DNA from: an uncultured Gemmatimonadota bacterium
GTDB taxonomy: Bacteria > Gemmatimonadota > Gemmatimonadetes > Gemmatimonadales > Gemmatimonadaceae
Reading direction: 5' to 3'
Assembly (NCBI GenBank): GCA_946480295.1
Contig: CAMLIT010000006.1
Coordinates: forward strand, 1 to 64,000
Length of the DNA: 64,000 nucleotides
The position numbers and the translations under genes are program-made. Position 1 is the first letter of the stretch. Each line of letters starts with the position of its first letter. Positions 32,754 through 41,859 of this stretch are shown here, piece after piece. Below the pieces are notes generated by a model, which made no database searches, was not told the DNA's origin, and saw only the letters and a program-made list of their open reading frames with translations.

Positions 32754-34415
32754 ATGACCAAATTCTCGATCAAGTCGGCCCGCGGGGTCGCGGCCGTGCT
32801 GCTCGCGCCGATGCTCCTCGGCGTCGGCCTGAGCTGCACGAACCTGACCGAGGTGCCGCACGACGCGCTCACGCCGGAGAACGCGTTCACCTCCGACGCG
32901 TCCATCCTCGCCGGCGTCGCCGGCGTCTACTCCACCCTCCGCGACGTCGAGGGGAACGGCTCGTACGAGTCGATGCAGGACCTGACGACCGACGTCTCGG
33001 TCGTGCCGACGCGCGGCAGCGACTGGCTGGACAACGGCCAGTGGCTGGACATCCACCACCAGACGTACACGCCGAACAGCAACGGCACCCTCGGCCTGCT
33101 CAACGGCGACTGGAACGCGATGTTCGGCGCCGTGGCCAAGGAGAACCTGATGCTCGACGTCGTCGCGAAGAGCCTCGGGACCAAGGACACCGCCGCCGCC
33201 GGGAAGCTCGCCGCCGAGCTGCGGCTGCTCCGCGCCTGGGACTACTACATGCTCCAGGACATGTGGGGCGGCGTCCCGCTCGTCACGTCGACGGAGCTCA
33301 AGCAGTATCCGAGCGTGTCGCGCGACTCGATCTTCCGCTTCATCTCGTCGGAGCTGCAGTGGGCGCGCCAGCGCCTGCCCGTCGCCTGGCCGCCGCAGTA
33401 CTACGGCCGCGTGACCAAGGGCGCCGCCAACGCGATCCTCGCGAGCCTGTACCTGAACGCCGCCGTCTTCACCAAGGACAGCAAGGGGATCAACCCGACG
33501 GGCTACAACTCCTGCATGACCGTCAACGTGACGGTGGACGGCGCGTCGGAGGACGCCTGCCAGGCCGCCATCGACGCAGCGACGGCGGTGATCGACGAGA
33601 AGGACGCCGACGGCAACCCCGTCTACCAGCTCGAGGACAACTGGTTCAAGAACTTCAGCATCGACAACAAGAGCTCGACGGAGAACATCTTCGTCATCGA
33701 GCACGTCCTCGGGTCGCAGGGGATCGGCGGCAGCTGGCCGATGTGGACGCTGCACTACAACCAGCTCACCACCGGCTGGGGCGGCCCGTGGAACGGCTTC
33801 GCCACGACCGCCGAGACCTTCGCCAAGTTCGACACGGTGAACGACGTCCGGGCGAAGATGTGGCTGTGGGGCCGGGCGATGAGCTTCGACAGCCCGGGCA
33901 CGCCGGTGAACGATCGCCAGGGCAAGCCGCTCTACTTCACCGACACCATCGGCAACCTGAGCGCCGCCTCGGAGGGTGAGGGCGTGCGCTTCAACAAGTT
34001 CCCGCCGGTCACGGGCAAGGAAGCCACGACGGGCCAGTCGAACCCGAACGACTTCCCCTTCTTCCGCCTCACGGAGATGTACCTGATCCGGGCGGAGGCG
34101 GAGAACGAGAAGGGGAACACCGCCGGCGCGGTCACCGACCTGCTCAAGATCCACAACATGCGGGACAAGGCGCCGATCGCGAACCTGAGCGGCCAGCAGG
34201 CGATCCGCGACGCGATCATGCGCGAGCGGCTGCTGGAGTTCGCGATGGAGGGGAAGCGCCGCTCGGACATGATCCGCTACGGCACCTTCACCACGTGGAC
34301 GGAGAAGTCGAAGAACGGCACGAGCGCGCCGCGCGATTACCACGTCGTCCTCTTCCCGGTGCCCGCGCCGCAGCTGGCGTCGAACCCGCTGCTGACGCAG
34401 AATCCGGGGTACTGA
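32754..34415 (+). CDS. SusD/RagB-family nutrient-binding lipoprotein
   Basis: This 553-aa protein starts at ATG 32754 and has a lipobox LGVGLSC (Cys about 28). The TPR-like helices begin LTPENAFTSDASILAGVAGVYSTL, and LLRAWDYYMLQDMWGGVPLV is the hallmark SusD block. The end reads LLEFAMEGKRRSDMIRYGTF and then PAPQLASNPLLTQNPGY, the conserved RagB C-terminus. It is the surface lid that captures the substrate for the SusC partner. Confidence 0.96.
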   Translation: MTKFSIKSARGVAAVLLAPMLLGVGLSCTNLTEVPHDALTPENAFTSDASILAGVAGVYSTLRDVEGNGSYESMQDLTTDVSVVPTRGSDWLDNGQWLDIHHQTYTPNSNGTLGLLNGDWNAMFGAVAKENLMLDVVAKSLGTKDTAAAGKLAAELRLLRAWDYYMLQDMWGGVPLVTSTELKQYPSVSRDSIFRFISSELQWARQRLPVAWPPQYYGRVTKGAANAILASLYLNAAVFTKDSKGINPTGYNSCMTVNVTVDGASEDACQAAIDAATAVIDEKDADGNPVYQLEDNWFKNFSIDNKSSTENIFVIEHVLGSQGIGGSWPMWTLHYNQLTTGWGGPWNGFATTAETFAKFDTVNDVRAKMWLWGRAMSFDSPGTPVNDRQGKPLYFTDTIGNLSAASEGEGVRFNKFPPVTGKEATTGQSNPNDFPFFRLTEMYLIRAEAENEKGNTAGAVTDLLKIHNMRDKAPIANLSGQQAIRDAIMRERLLEFAMEGKRRSDMIRYGTFTTWTEKSKNGTSAPRDYHVVLFPVPAPQLASNPLLTQNPGY

Positions 34416-34479
34416 TCCGGAGCCTGCTCCGGGTGTTGTCCTGACATCGGCCTGCTCCTCCAGGCGGGGGAGCAGGCTG

Positions 34480-37400
34480 ATGTCGTCTCGCCGAACCTCC
34501 CCTCCTCACGAGATGCTGCAGTTCTCCCGCCCGCGGGCGGTGTTGGCGCTCGCCGCCGTCGCTCTCACGGCGGCGTGCTCCGGCCTCGATTCCTCCGCTG
34601 GCGATCCGCGCGCGCGGATCCCCGCCGCCGACGGACACCTCTTCACGAAGCTCCCCGCCGCCTACACCGGCGTGCGCTTCGAGAACCGGCTCGAGTCGAC
34701 GCGGGACCTCAACGTCTTCACCTACCGGAACTTCTACAACGGCGGCGGCGTCGCGACCGGCGACCTCACGGGAGACGGCCTGCCGGAGGTCGTCCTCACC
34801 TCCAACCAGCATGGGCCGCGGCTGTACCTGAACGTCGGCCGCTTCCGCTTTCGCGACATCACCGCGGCGGCGGGGATCCGCTTCAAGGGGCCCGGCGCGT
34901 GGGCGACCGGCGTCACCATGGCCGACGTCAATGGCGACGGCCTGCTCGACATCTACGTCTGCTACGCCGGCGACGGCCCGCCGGCGCTGCGCGCGAACGA
35001 GCTGTACGTCAACCAGGGCGTCGGCGCCGACAGCATCCCGCACTTCCGCGCGATGGCGAAGGCGTACGGCATCGCCGACGAGGGCTGGTCCACCCAGGCG
35101 GTCTTCTTCGACTACGACCGCGACGGGAGGCTGGACCTCCTCGTCGTCAACAACTCGCCGCGCCCGGTGAGCAGCTTCGCCATCCGGAACTCGCGCGACT
35201 CGGCGAGCCGGTACGGGGGCGCCAAGCTGTATCACGACGTCGGCGGCCGCTTCGTCGATGTGACCAGGGCCGCCGGCATCCACTCGCCGGAGATGGCGTT
35301 CGGGCTCGGCGTCGGCGTGAGCGACCTGAATGGCGACGGCTGGCCCGACGTCTACGTCGCCAACGACTTCTTCGAGAAGGACTACCTGTACGTCAACGAC
35401 CGCGACGGGACCTTCACGGAATCCATCGCGCGCGAGATGCCCTCCATCAGCTACTCCTCGATGGGGATGGACATCGCCGACGTGAACAACGACGGGCGCC
35501 CCGACGTGTACACGACGGACATGCTGCCCGAGGACCACTACCGCCTGCAGGAGAACACCGCCTTCGACAGCTGGGCGCAGTACATGACGAAGGTGAAGAA
35601 CGGCTACCACCACCAGTTCACGCGCAACATGCTCCAGCTGAACGACGGCGACGGCACGTTCAGCGAGATCGGCCAGATGGCGGGGGTGGCGCGCACCGAC
35701 TGGAGCTGGGGTGCGCTCCTCGAAGACCTGGACCTCGACGGCTGGAAGGATCTCTTCGTGACCAACGGCATCGCCGCCGACGTCACGGCGCAGGACTACC
35801 TGGTCTACCTCAACGCCGAACGATCGGCGCAGCGGGCGCGCGGCGGCGACGTGGACTACCTGCGCCTCGTCGAGGCGATGACCTCGACGAGGCTGCCGAA
35901 CTACGCCTTCCACAACGACGGACGGCTCGGCTTCACGAACGAGAGCGCGGCGTGGGGGCTCGACACGCCGTCCTTCTCCACGGGCGCGGCGTACGCGGAC
36001 CTCGATGGCGACGGCGCTCCCGACCTCGTCGTGAACAACGTCGACGACACCGCGTTCGTCTACCGGAACAACGCCCGCGCGCTCTCGCGCAACCGCTTCC
36101 TCCAGGTGAAGCTCGAGGGGAACGCGCCGAACCGCTTCGCCGTCGGCGCGAAGGTCACGCTCTTCCTCGGCGCGCAGCGGCTCCTCCAGGAGCTCTCGCC
36201 GACGCGCGGCTTCGAGTCGAGCGTGGACTACGTCCTCACCTTCGGCCTCGGCGCGCGCGACACGGTGGACTCCGTGCGCGTGGACTGGCCGGACGGCGCG
36301 GCGCGCGTGAGCATCCTGCGCGCCGTCGCCGCGAACCGCCGCCTCACGATCCGGGAGGCCGATTCGGCGCCCGCGCCGCGGATCCCCGCGCGACGCGACA
36401 CGCCGCTCCTCGCCGACATCACCGACAGCGCGGCGATCCCCTTCGTGCACCACGAGAACGAGTTCGTGGATTTCGAGCGCGAGTCGCTCATCCCGAAGCT
36501 GCTCTCGACGGAGGGGCCGGCGCTGGCGGTGGCCGACGTGAACGGCGACGGGCTGGACGACTTCTACATCGGCGGCGCGAAGGGCCAGCCGGGGGAGCTG
36601 CTCGTCCAGCGCCCCGACGGCCGGTTCGTCGCCGCGAGCCCGGAGGTGTTCGCGCGGGACTCGATGTCCGAGGATGTCGGCGCCGTCTTCTTCGACGCCA
36701 ACGGCGACGGACGGCCCGACCTCTACGTCGTGAGCGGCGGCAGCGAGTACACCGAGGGCTCGGCGGCGCTCCAGGACCGTCTCTACATCAACGACGGCCA
36801 TGGCCGCTTTCACGAGGCGGAGGGCGCGCTTCCGACCGAGACGTGGAGCGGCTCGCGCGTGGCCGCTGCCGACTTCGACGGCGACGGGCACGTCGACCTG
36901 TTCGTCGGCGGCCGCGCCGTGCCCCAGGCGTACGGCGTCGATCCGTCGAGCATGCTGCTGCGCAACGACGGCCGCGGCCACTTCGTCGACGTCACCGACC
37001 AGGTGGCGCCCGGACTGCGCCACGTCGGCATGGTCACCGACGCCGTGTGGCGCGACGTCGACGGCGACGGCCGGCCGGATCTCATCGTCGTCGGCGAGTG
37101 GATGCCGATCACGATCTTCCACAACACGCGTGCCGGGAAGCTCGAGCGCATGAACGTGCCCGGGCTGGAGAAGAGCAACGGCTGGTGGAACCGCATCGTC
37201 GCCGGCGACTTCACGGGGCACGGGCGCGTGGACTTCATCGTCGGCAACATGGGGCTGAACGGCCGCCTCCACGCCTCGCCGAGCGAGCCGACGACGATGT
37301 ACGTCACGGCGTTCGCGGGAAGCGTGCAGCCGCTGATCGCGACGTACACGAACGGGGTGAGCTACCCGGTGGCGATGCGCGACGAGCTGACCGAGGCCAT

Positions 37401-37941
37401 CCCGCAGCTCCGCGAGCGCTTTCCCACCTACGCGTCCTACGCGCGCGCGCCGATGGACTCGGTGCTGCGGCCGGCGGAGCGCGCGGGGGTCCCGGAGAAG
37501 GAGGTGTACACCTTCGCCACGTCGCTCGTGCGCAACGACGGCAACGGATCGTTCACCGTCATCCCGCTCCCCGCCGAGGCGCAGCGCGCCCCGGTGTACG
37601 GTATCCTGCCGTGGGACGTGGACGGCGACGGAAAGCTCGACCTGCTCCTCGCCGGCAACTTCGACGGGATGCCGCCGGAGTACGGCGGGCGGATGAGCGC
37701 GAGCTGGGGGCTGGTGCTGCGCGGCGACGGTCGCGGCGGGTTCACGCCGATGGACGCCCGCGAGAGCGGGTTCGTGGTGCCCGGCCAGTCACGCGACATC
37801 GAGCGGCTGCGCACCGCGCGCGGCGACGCCGTCCTCGTCGCGCGCAACGACGATCGCCCGCTCGTGTTCCGCGCCACGCGGCGCACGCGTGGGTCGCGGC
37901 AGCTCGTCGCGGCGCGCGCGCTCAGGGCTTCTTCGTATTGA
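34480..37941 (+). CDS. FG-GAP/VCBS repeat lipoprotein with ASPIC/UnbV domain (copy 1)
   Basis: This 1153-aa protein has two possible starts, 34480 or the ATG at 34513; the latter gives a cleaner lipoprotein signal (ALAAVALTAAC). Many DxNGDGxxD calcium-binding loops (DVNGDGLLDIYV, DLNGDGWPDVYV, DVNNDGRPDVYT, DVDGDGKLDLLL) form two beta-propellers. Between them lies an ASPIC/UnbV domain at about 535-610 (RFAVGAKVTLFLGAQRLLQELSPTRGFESS, then FGLG and VDWPDG). Such proteins sit on the cell surface beside SusCD pairs. Binding or processing of glycans is likely but unproved. It is 28 percent or so of this locus together with its paralogue. Confidence 0.93.
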   Translation: MSSRRTSPPHEMLQFSRPRAVLALAAVALTAACSGLDSSAGDPRARIPAADGHLFTKLPAAYTGVRFENRLESTRDLNVFTYRNFYNGGGVATGDLTGDGLPEVVLTSNQHGPRLYLNVGRFRFRDITAAAGIRFKGPGAWATGVTMADVNGDGLLDIYVCYAGDGPPALRANELYVNQGVGADSIPHFRAMAKAYGIADEGWSTQAVFFDYDRDGRLDLLVVNNSPRPVSSFAIRNSRDSASRYGGAKLYHDVGGRFVDVTRAAGIHSPEMAFGLGVGVSDLNGDGWPDVYVANDFFEKDYLYVNDRDGTFTESIAREMPSISYSSMGMDIADVNNDGRPDVYTTDMLPEDHYRLQENTAFDSWAQYMTKVKNGYHHQFTRNMLQLNDGDGTFSEIGQMAGVARTDWSWGALLEDLDLDGWKDLFVTNGIAADVTAQDYLVYLNAERSAQRARGGDVDYLRLVEAMTSTRLPNYAFHNDGRLGFTNESAAWGLDTPSFSTGAAYADLDGDGAPDLVVNNVDDTAFVYRNNARALSRNRFLQVKLEGNAPNRFAVGAKVTLFLGAQRLLQELSPTRGFESSVDYVLTFGLGARDTVDSVRVDWPDGAARVSILRAVAANRRLTIREADSAPAPRIPARRDTPLLADITDSAAIPFVHHENEFVDFERESLIPKLLSTEGPALAVADVNGDGLDDFYIGGAKGQPGELLVQRPDGRFVAASPEVFARDSMSEDVGAVFFDANGDGRPDLYVVSGGSEYTEGSAALQDRLYINDGHGRFHEAEGALPTETWSGSRVAAADFDGDGHVDLFVGGRAVPQAYGVDPSSMLLRNDGRGHFVDVTDQVAPGLRHVGMVTDAVWRDVDGDGRPDLIVVGEWMPITIFHNTRAGKLERMNVPGLEKSNGWWNRIVAGDFTGHGRVDFIVGNMGLNGRLHASPSEPTTMYVTAFAGSVQPLIATYTNGVSYPVAMRDELTEAIPQLRERFPTYASYARAPMDSVLRPAERAGVPEKEVYTFATSLVRNDGNGSFTVIPLPAEAQRAPVYGILPWDVDGDGKLDLLLAGNFDGMPPEYGGRMSASWGLVLRGDGRGGFTPMDARESGFVVPGQSRDIERLRTARGDAVLVARNDDRPLVFRATRRTRGSRQLVAARALRASSY

Positions 37942-38359
37942 TGACGATGACGCCGTTCGCGCCGCGGCTGCCGTACATCGCCGTCTGGGCGGGGTCCTTG
38001 AGGACCTCGATCCTGTCGATGTCGTTCGGGTTGATCCCCGCGAGCGCGCCGTGCGGCCCGGGGGTGATCTCGACGCCATCGAGAACGTACAGCGGCGGGC
38101 TGTCGGACCAGCTCGTGCGGCCGCGGATCTGGACGGTGAGGTTCCCGTTCGCGTCGCGGTCGAGGCGGACGCCCGCGACGCGGTCGGCGAGGATCTGCTC
38201 GATGGGGACGTCGCCCGAGTTGGCGATCGTCTGCGCCGTGACGACGTTCTGCGGCTTGGCCGCCGTTTCGGGCGCCGCGGCGCCGCCGTGCGTGCAGGCG
38301 GCCGCGAGGCCGCCGGCGAGGGCGAGGCCCAGGACGCGTGGTGCCAGTGATCGAGCCAT
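37922..38359 (-). CDS. Stand-alone TonB-receptor plug lipoprotein
   Basis: This 145-aa protein has a lipobox (GGLAAAC, Cys about 22). The mature part is a complete plug domain: VPIEQILADRVAGVRLDRDANGNLTVQIRG, PPLYVLDGVEI, INPNDIDRIEVLKDPAQTAMYGSRGANGVIVINTKKP. It then stops; no barrel follows. It is closely similar to the plug of the SusC-like protein here. It lies antisense between two same-strand genes, overlapping the end of the first FG-GAP gene by 20 bases. It may block or gate the SusC channel, or bind SusD or TonB; this is inference. Confidence 0.9.
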   Translation of the reverse strand: MARSLAPRVLGLALAGGLAAACTHGGAAAPETAAKPQNVVTAQTIANSGDVPIEQILADRVAGVRLDRDANGNLTVQIRGRTSWSDSPPLYVLDGVEITPGPHGALAGINPNDIDRIEVLKDPAQTAMYGSRGANGVIVINTKKP

Positions 38360-38406
38360 CGGGACGCTCCTTCCCGCCGAGGGCGGGGACCTGATCTGAC
38401 GTCCAC

Positions 38407-41400
38407 GTGAAGCATAATACGAACCCCGCGCGCGTGCTCATCCGTTCCACCCCTCGTTGGGCGCGGGTCGGGAACGTCTGTCTACTCGTAGCGGCGATGC
38501 TGCTCCCCGCCGCCTGCCGGCGCGCCCGCGAGCCGCGGCTCTTCGAGCTCCTCGACCCCACGCGCACGGGCATCACCGCCAGCAACACCGTCCCCGAGCG
38601 CGCCGACTTCAACATCCTGAACTACCTGTACTACTACGACGGCGCCGGCGTCGCGGTCGGAGACGTCGACGGCGACGGGCGACCCGACCTGTACTTCACC
38701 TCGAACATCGGCCCGAATCATCTCTACCTCAATCGCGGCGACTACCGCTTCGAGGACGTGACGGCGCGCGCCGGCGTGGCCGATCCCGACGGCTGGAAGA
38801 CGGGCGTCACGATGGCGGACGTCGACGGCGATGGGCGGGTGGACATCTTCGTCTCGGCGGTGGACTACCTGACGATGAAGGGGCACGACGTCCTGTACAT
38901 CAACAATGGCGACGGCACCTTCACCGACCGCACGAAGGCGTACGGCCTCGATGGCGCGACCGGATTCTCGACCCAGGCGCTCTTCTTCGACTACGACGGC
39001 GACGGCCGGCTGGACATGTTCCTGCTGCGCCACTCGACCCACGCGGAGTACGGCACCGGGATGGGCGTCGATGCCGCGGCGGCCGACCCGCGCGTCGGCG
39101 ACCGGCTCTATCGCAACGTCGGCGGCCGCTTCGTCGACGTGACGAGGGCCGCCGGGATCGATGGCGGTCCGGGGTTCGGGCTCGGGGTCGTGGCGAGCGA
39201 CCTCAATGGCGACGGCTGTCCCGACCTGTACGTCGCCGACGACTTCCAGCAGGACGACCACCTCTACTACAACGACTGCCACGGGCACTTCCGCGACGCG
39301 ATCGCGCGCGCGGTCCGCCATACGAGCCGCTCGGCGATGGGCGTGGACGCCGCCGACTACGACAACGACGGCCGGCCGGACGTGATGGTCGTGGACATGC
39401 TCCCCGACAGCGAGGCGATCCTGAAGACGTCGGCGAGCACGGAGAGCTGGGACCTGTTCAACGCGCGGCTGCAGGCGGGCTACCATCCGCAGTTCGCCCG
39501 CAACACGCTGCAGCTCAACCGCGGGGGAGAGCGATTCAGCGAGGTCGGGCTCCTCGCCGGCGTCGCCGCCACCGACTGGAGCTGGGCGCCGCTGTTCGCG
39601 GACCTGGACAACGACGGGTGGAAGGACCTGTTCATCACCGACGGGATCTGGCGCCGGCCTAACGACATGGACTACCTGACGAGCGTCGCGACCCCGGAGA
39701 ACCAGGCCGCGCTCGCCGGCGGCATCACGAACGCGACGCTCGGCCTCGTCAGGCTCATGCCGCACGTCCCGCGGCCGAACCACGCCTTCCGCAACGACGG
39801 CGACCTCACCTTCACGAGCGTCGGCGACGCGTGGGGGCTCGCGCAGCCGGGCTTCTCCAACGGCGCTGCGTACGTCGACCTGAACGACAGCGGCGCGCTC
39901 GACCTCGTGGTGAGCCGCGTGAACGCGCCGCCGGCGATCTACCGGAACCGCGCGCGGCAGGTGAACGGCCGGCACTTCCTCCGGGTCACGCTGCGCGGCA
40001 CGGGGGACAACACCGGCGGCATCGGCGCCAAGGTCTTCGTCGTCCAGCGGGGGAGGCGGCAGCTCCTCGAGGAGATGCCGACGCGCGGCTTCCAGTCGTC
40101 GGTGGACCCGCGGCTGCACTTCGGCCTCGGCGCGTCCGCGGCCGTGGATTCGCTGATCGTCGTCTGGCCCGACCGCCGCTTCCAGGTGCTGACGCACGTG
40201 GCCGGCGACCGCGGCATCACCCTGTCCCAGAAGGATGCGAGCGGACGGTGGGTGTACGATGCCGCGCCGCCGGCGCGCCCGATCTTCGGCGACGCGACCG
40301 CGGCCTCCGGGATCGACTTCCGCCACGCGGAGAACATGCCGGTGGACTTCTCGCGCCAGCCGCTGATGCCGCGCGTGGTCTCCACGGAGGGCCCCGCGCT
40401 CGCGGTCGCCGACGTGAACGGCGACGGGTTGGACGACATCTACGTCGGCGGCGCCAAGTGGCAGCCGGGCAGGCTGTACCTGCAGCAGCCGGACGGCACC
40501 TTCCGCGAGCGCGCGGAGCCGGCGATCCGCGCCGACAGCCTCGCCGAGGACGTGGATGCGCGCTTCGTCGACGTGAATGGCGACGGGCACCCCGACCTCT
40601 ACGTCGTCAGCGGCGGCAACGAGTTCTCCGGCGACGCCGACGCGCTGCAGGATCGGCTGTACGTCAACGACGGGAAGGGCAGCTTCCGCCGGGACACGAG
40701 CGCACTCCCCCGCTTCGCCGAGAGCGGCGGGTGCGTGGTGGCGGGCGACTTCGACGGCGACGGCCATCCCGACCTGTTCGTCGGCCGGCGCGTCGTCGCG
40801 GGGCGGTACGGGGTGTCGCCCCGCAGCCATCTCCTGCATAACGACGGACACGGCCGCTTCACCGACGTCACGGACTCGCTGGCGCCGGCGCTGGCGAAGG
40901 CCGGGATGGTGACCTCGGCGGCGTGGCTCGACTACGACGGTGACGGGAAGCTCGACCTCGTCGTGGCGGGCGACTGGATGCCCGTGCGCGTCTTCCGGCA
41001 GGAGGGCGGCCGGTTCGTGGATCGGACCGCGCAGGCGGGGCTGGCGGGGAGCGAGGGTTGGTGGAACAGCGTCACCGTGGCCGACCTCTCCGGGCACGGG
41101 GCGCGGGACCTCGTCCTCGGCAACGTCGGGCTCAACTCGTACGTCCGCGCGTCGGCGGACGAGCCGGCGCGGCTCTACGTCCGCGACTTCTTCGGCAACG
41201 GCACCGTCGACCAGATCCTCACGGCCTACCAGCACGGCGTCAGCTACCCGATCGAGGGGCGTGACGTGCTGCTGCGCGCCATCCCCCAGCTCCGCGACAG
41301 GTTTCCGACGTACGCCTCGTTCGGCGCCAGCCGCATCGAGGACATCTTCCCCGCGTCGGAGCTGAAGCAGGCGACGGTGCTCGAGGCGCGCCATCTCGCG

Positions 41401-41859
41401 AGCGGCGTGGCGCTGAACCGCGGGGACGGCACCTTCCGGCTCGCGCCGCTCCCCGTCGAGGCGCAGTTCGCGCCGGTGGACGCCGCCCTCGCCGCCGACT
41501 TCGACGGCGACGGGCGCACCGACCTGCTCCTCGCCGGCAACTTCTACGGCGTGCCGCCGGTGATCGGCCGCTACGACGCGAGCTACGGGCTCCTGCTGCA
41601 CGGCATGGGCGGCGGGCGCTTCGCGCCGGTCGGCCTCGAGCGCAGCGGGCTCGCGCTCGATGGACAGGTTCGGCACATGCTGCCGGTGCGCCTCGCGGGC
41701 GGGGCACGCGGCGTGGTGGTCGCCCGCAACGACGACAGGCTGCAGATTCTGCGCGTCCTCGACCAGTCACTCCATGAACCATCTCCATCATCCCGACCTC
41801 CGCGTCGTGCCATCGCCCACCTCGCCCCGTCGACCCGCCGCGGTGCGCGCGGCGAGTAG
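38407..41859 (+). CDS. FG-GAP/VCBS repeat lipoprotein with ASPIC/UnbV domain (copy 2)
   Basis: This 1150-aa paralogue of the 34480 gene starts with GTG at 38407. The N-terminus has the lipobox MLLPAAC. It carries repeated DVDGDGRPDLYF-type loops and an ASPIC/UnbV region (GGIGAKVFVVQRGRRQLLEEMPTRGFQSS). A second set of FG-GAP loops includes GPALAVADVNGDGLDDIYVGGAKWQPG, matching copy 1 almost word for word. The layout is the same in both, pointing to a duplication. The end overlaps the trehalase start by 86 bases in another frame. Confidence 0.93.
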   Translation: MKHNTNPARVLIRSTPRWARVGNVCLLVAAMLLPAACRRAREPRLFELLDPTRTGITASNTVPERADFNILNYLYYYDGAGVAVGDVDGDGRPDLYFTSNIGPNHLYLNRGDYRFEDVTARAGVADPDGWKTGVTMADVDGDGRVDIFVSAVDYLTMKGHDVLYINNGDGTFTDRTKAYGLDGATGFSTQALFFDYDGDGRLDMFLLRHSTHAEYGTGMGVDAAAADPRVGDRLYRNVGGRFVDVTRAAGIDGGPGFGLGVVASDLNGDGCPDLYVADDFQQDDHLYYNDCHGHFRDAIARAVRHTSRSAMGVDAADYDNDGRPDVMVVDMLPDSEAILKTSASTESWDLFNARLQAGYHPQFARNTLQLNRGGERFSEVGLLAGVAATDWSWAPLFADLDNDGWKDLFITDGIWRRPNDMDYLTSVATPENQAALAGGITNATLGLVRLMPHVPRPNHAFRNDGDLTFTSVGDAWGLAQPGFSNGAAYVDLNDSGALDLVVSRVNAPPAIYRNRARQVNGRHFLRVTLRGTGDNTGGIGAKVFVVQRGRRQLLEEMPTRGFQSSVDPRLHFGLGASAAVDSLIVVWPDRRFQVLTHVAGDRGITLSQKDASGRWVYDAAPPARPIFGDATAASGIDFRHAENMPVDFSRQPLMPRVVSTEGPALAVADVNGDGLDDIYVGGAKWQPGRLYLQQPDGTFRERAEPAIRADSLAEDVDARFVDVNGDGHPDLYVVSGGNEFSGDADALQDRLYVNDGKGSFRRDTSALPRFAESGGCVVAGDFDGDGHPDLFVGRRVVAGRYGVSPRSHLLHNDGHGRFTDVTDSLAPALAKAGMVTSAAWLDYDGDGKLDLVVAGDWMPVRVFRQEGGRFVDRTAQAGLAGSEGWWNSVTVADLSGHGARDLVLGNVGLNSYVRASADEPARLYVRDFFGNGTVDQILTAYQHGVSYPIEGRDVLLRAIPQLRDRFPTYASFGASRIEDIFPASELKQATVLEARHLASGVALNRGDGTFRLAPLPVEAQFAPVDAALAADFDGDGRTDLLLAGNFYGVPPVIGRYDASYGLLLHGMGGGRFAPVGLERSGLALDGQVRHMLPVRLAGGARGVVVARNDDRLQILRVLDQSLHEPSPSSRPPRRAIAHLAPSTRRGARGE

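Noticed and set aside
34288..37272. A 994-codon minus-strand open frame opposite the FG-GAP gene
   Set aside because: Repeats in its translation mirror the FG-GAP repeats of the real gene; it is a shadow.
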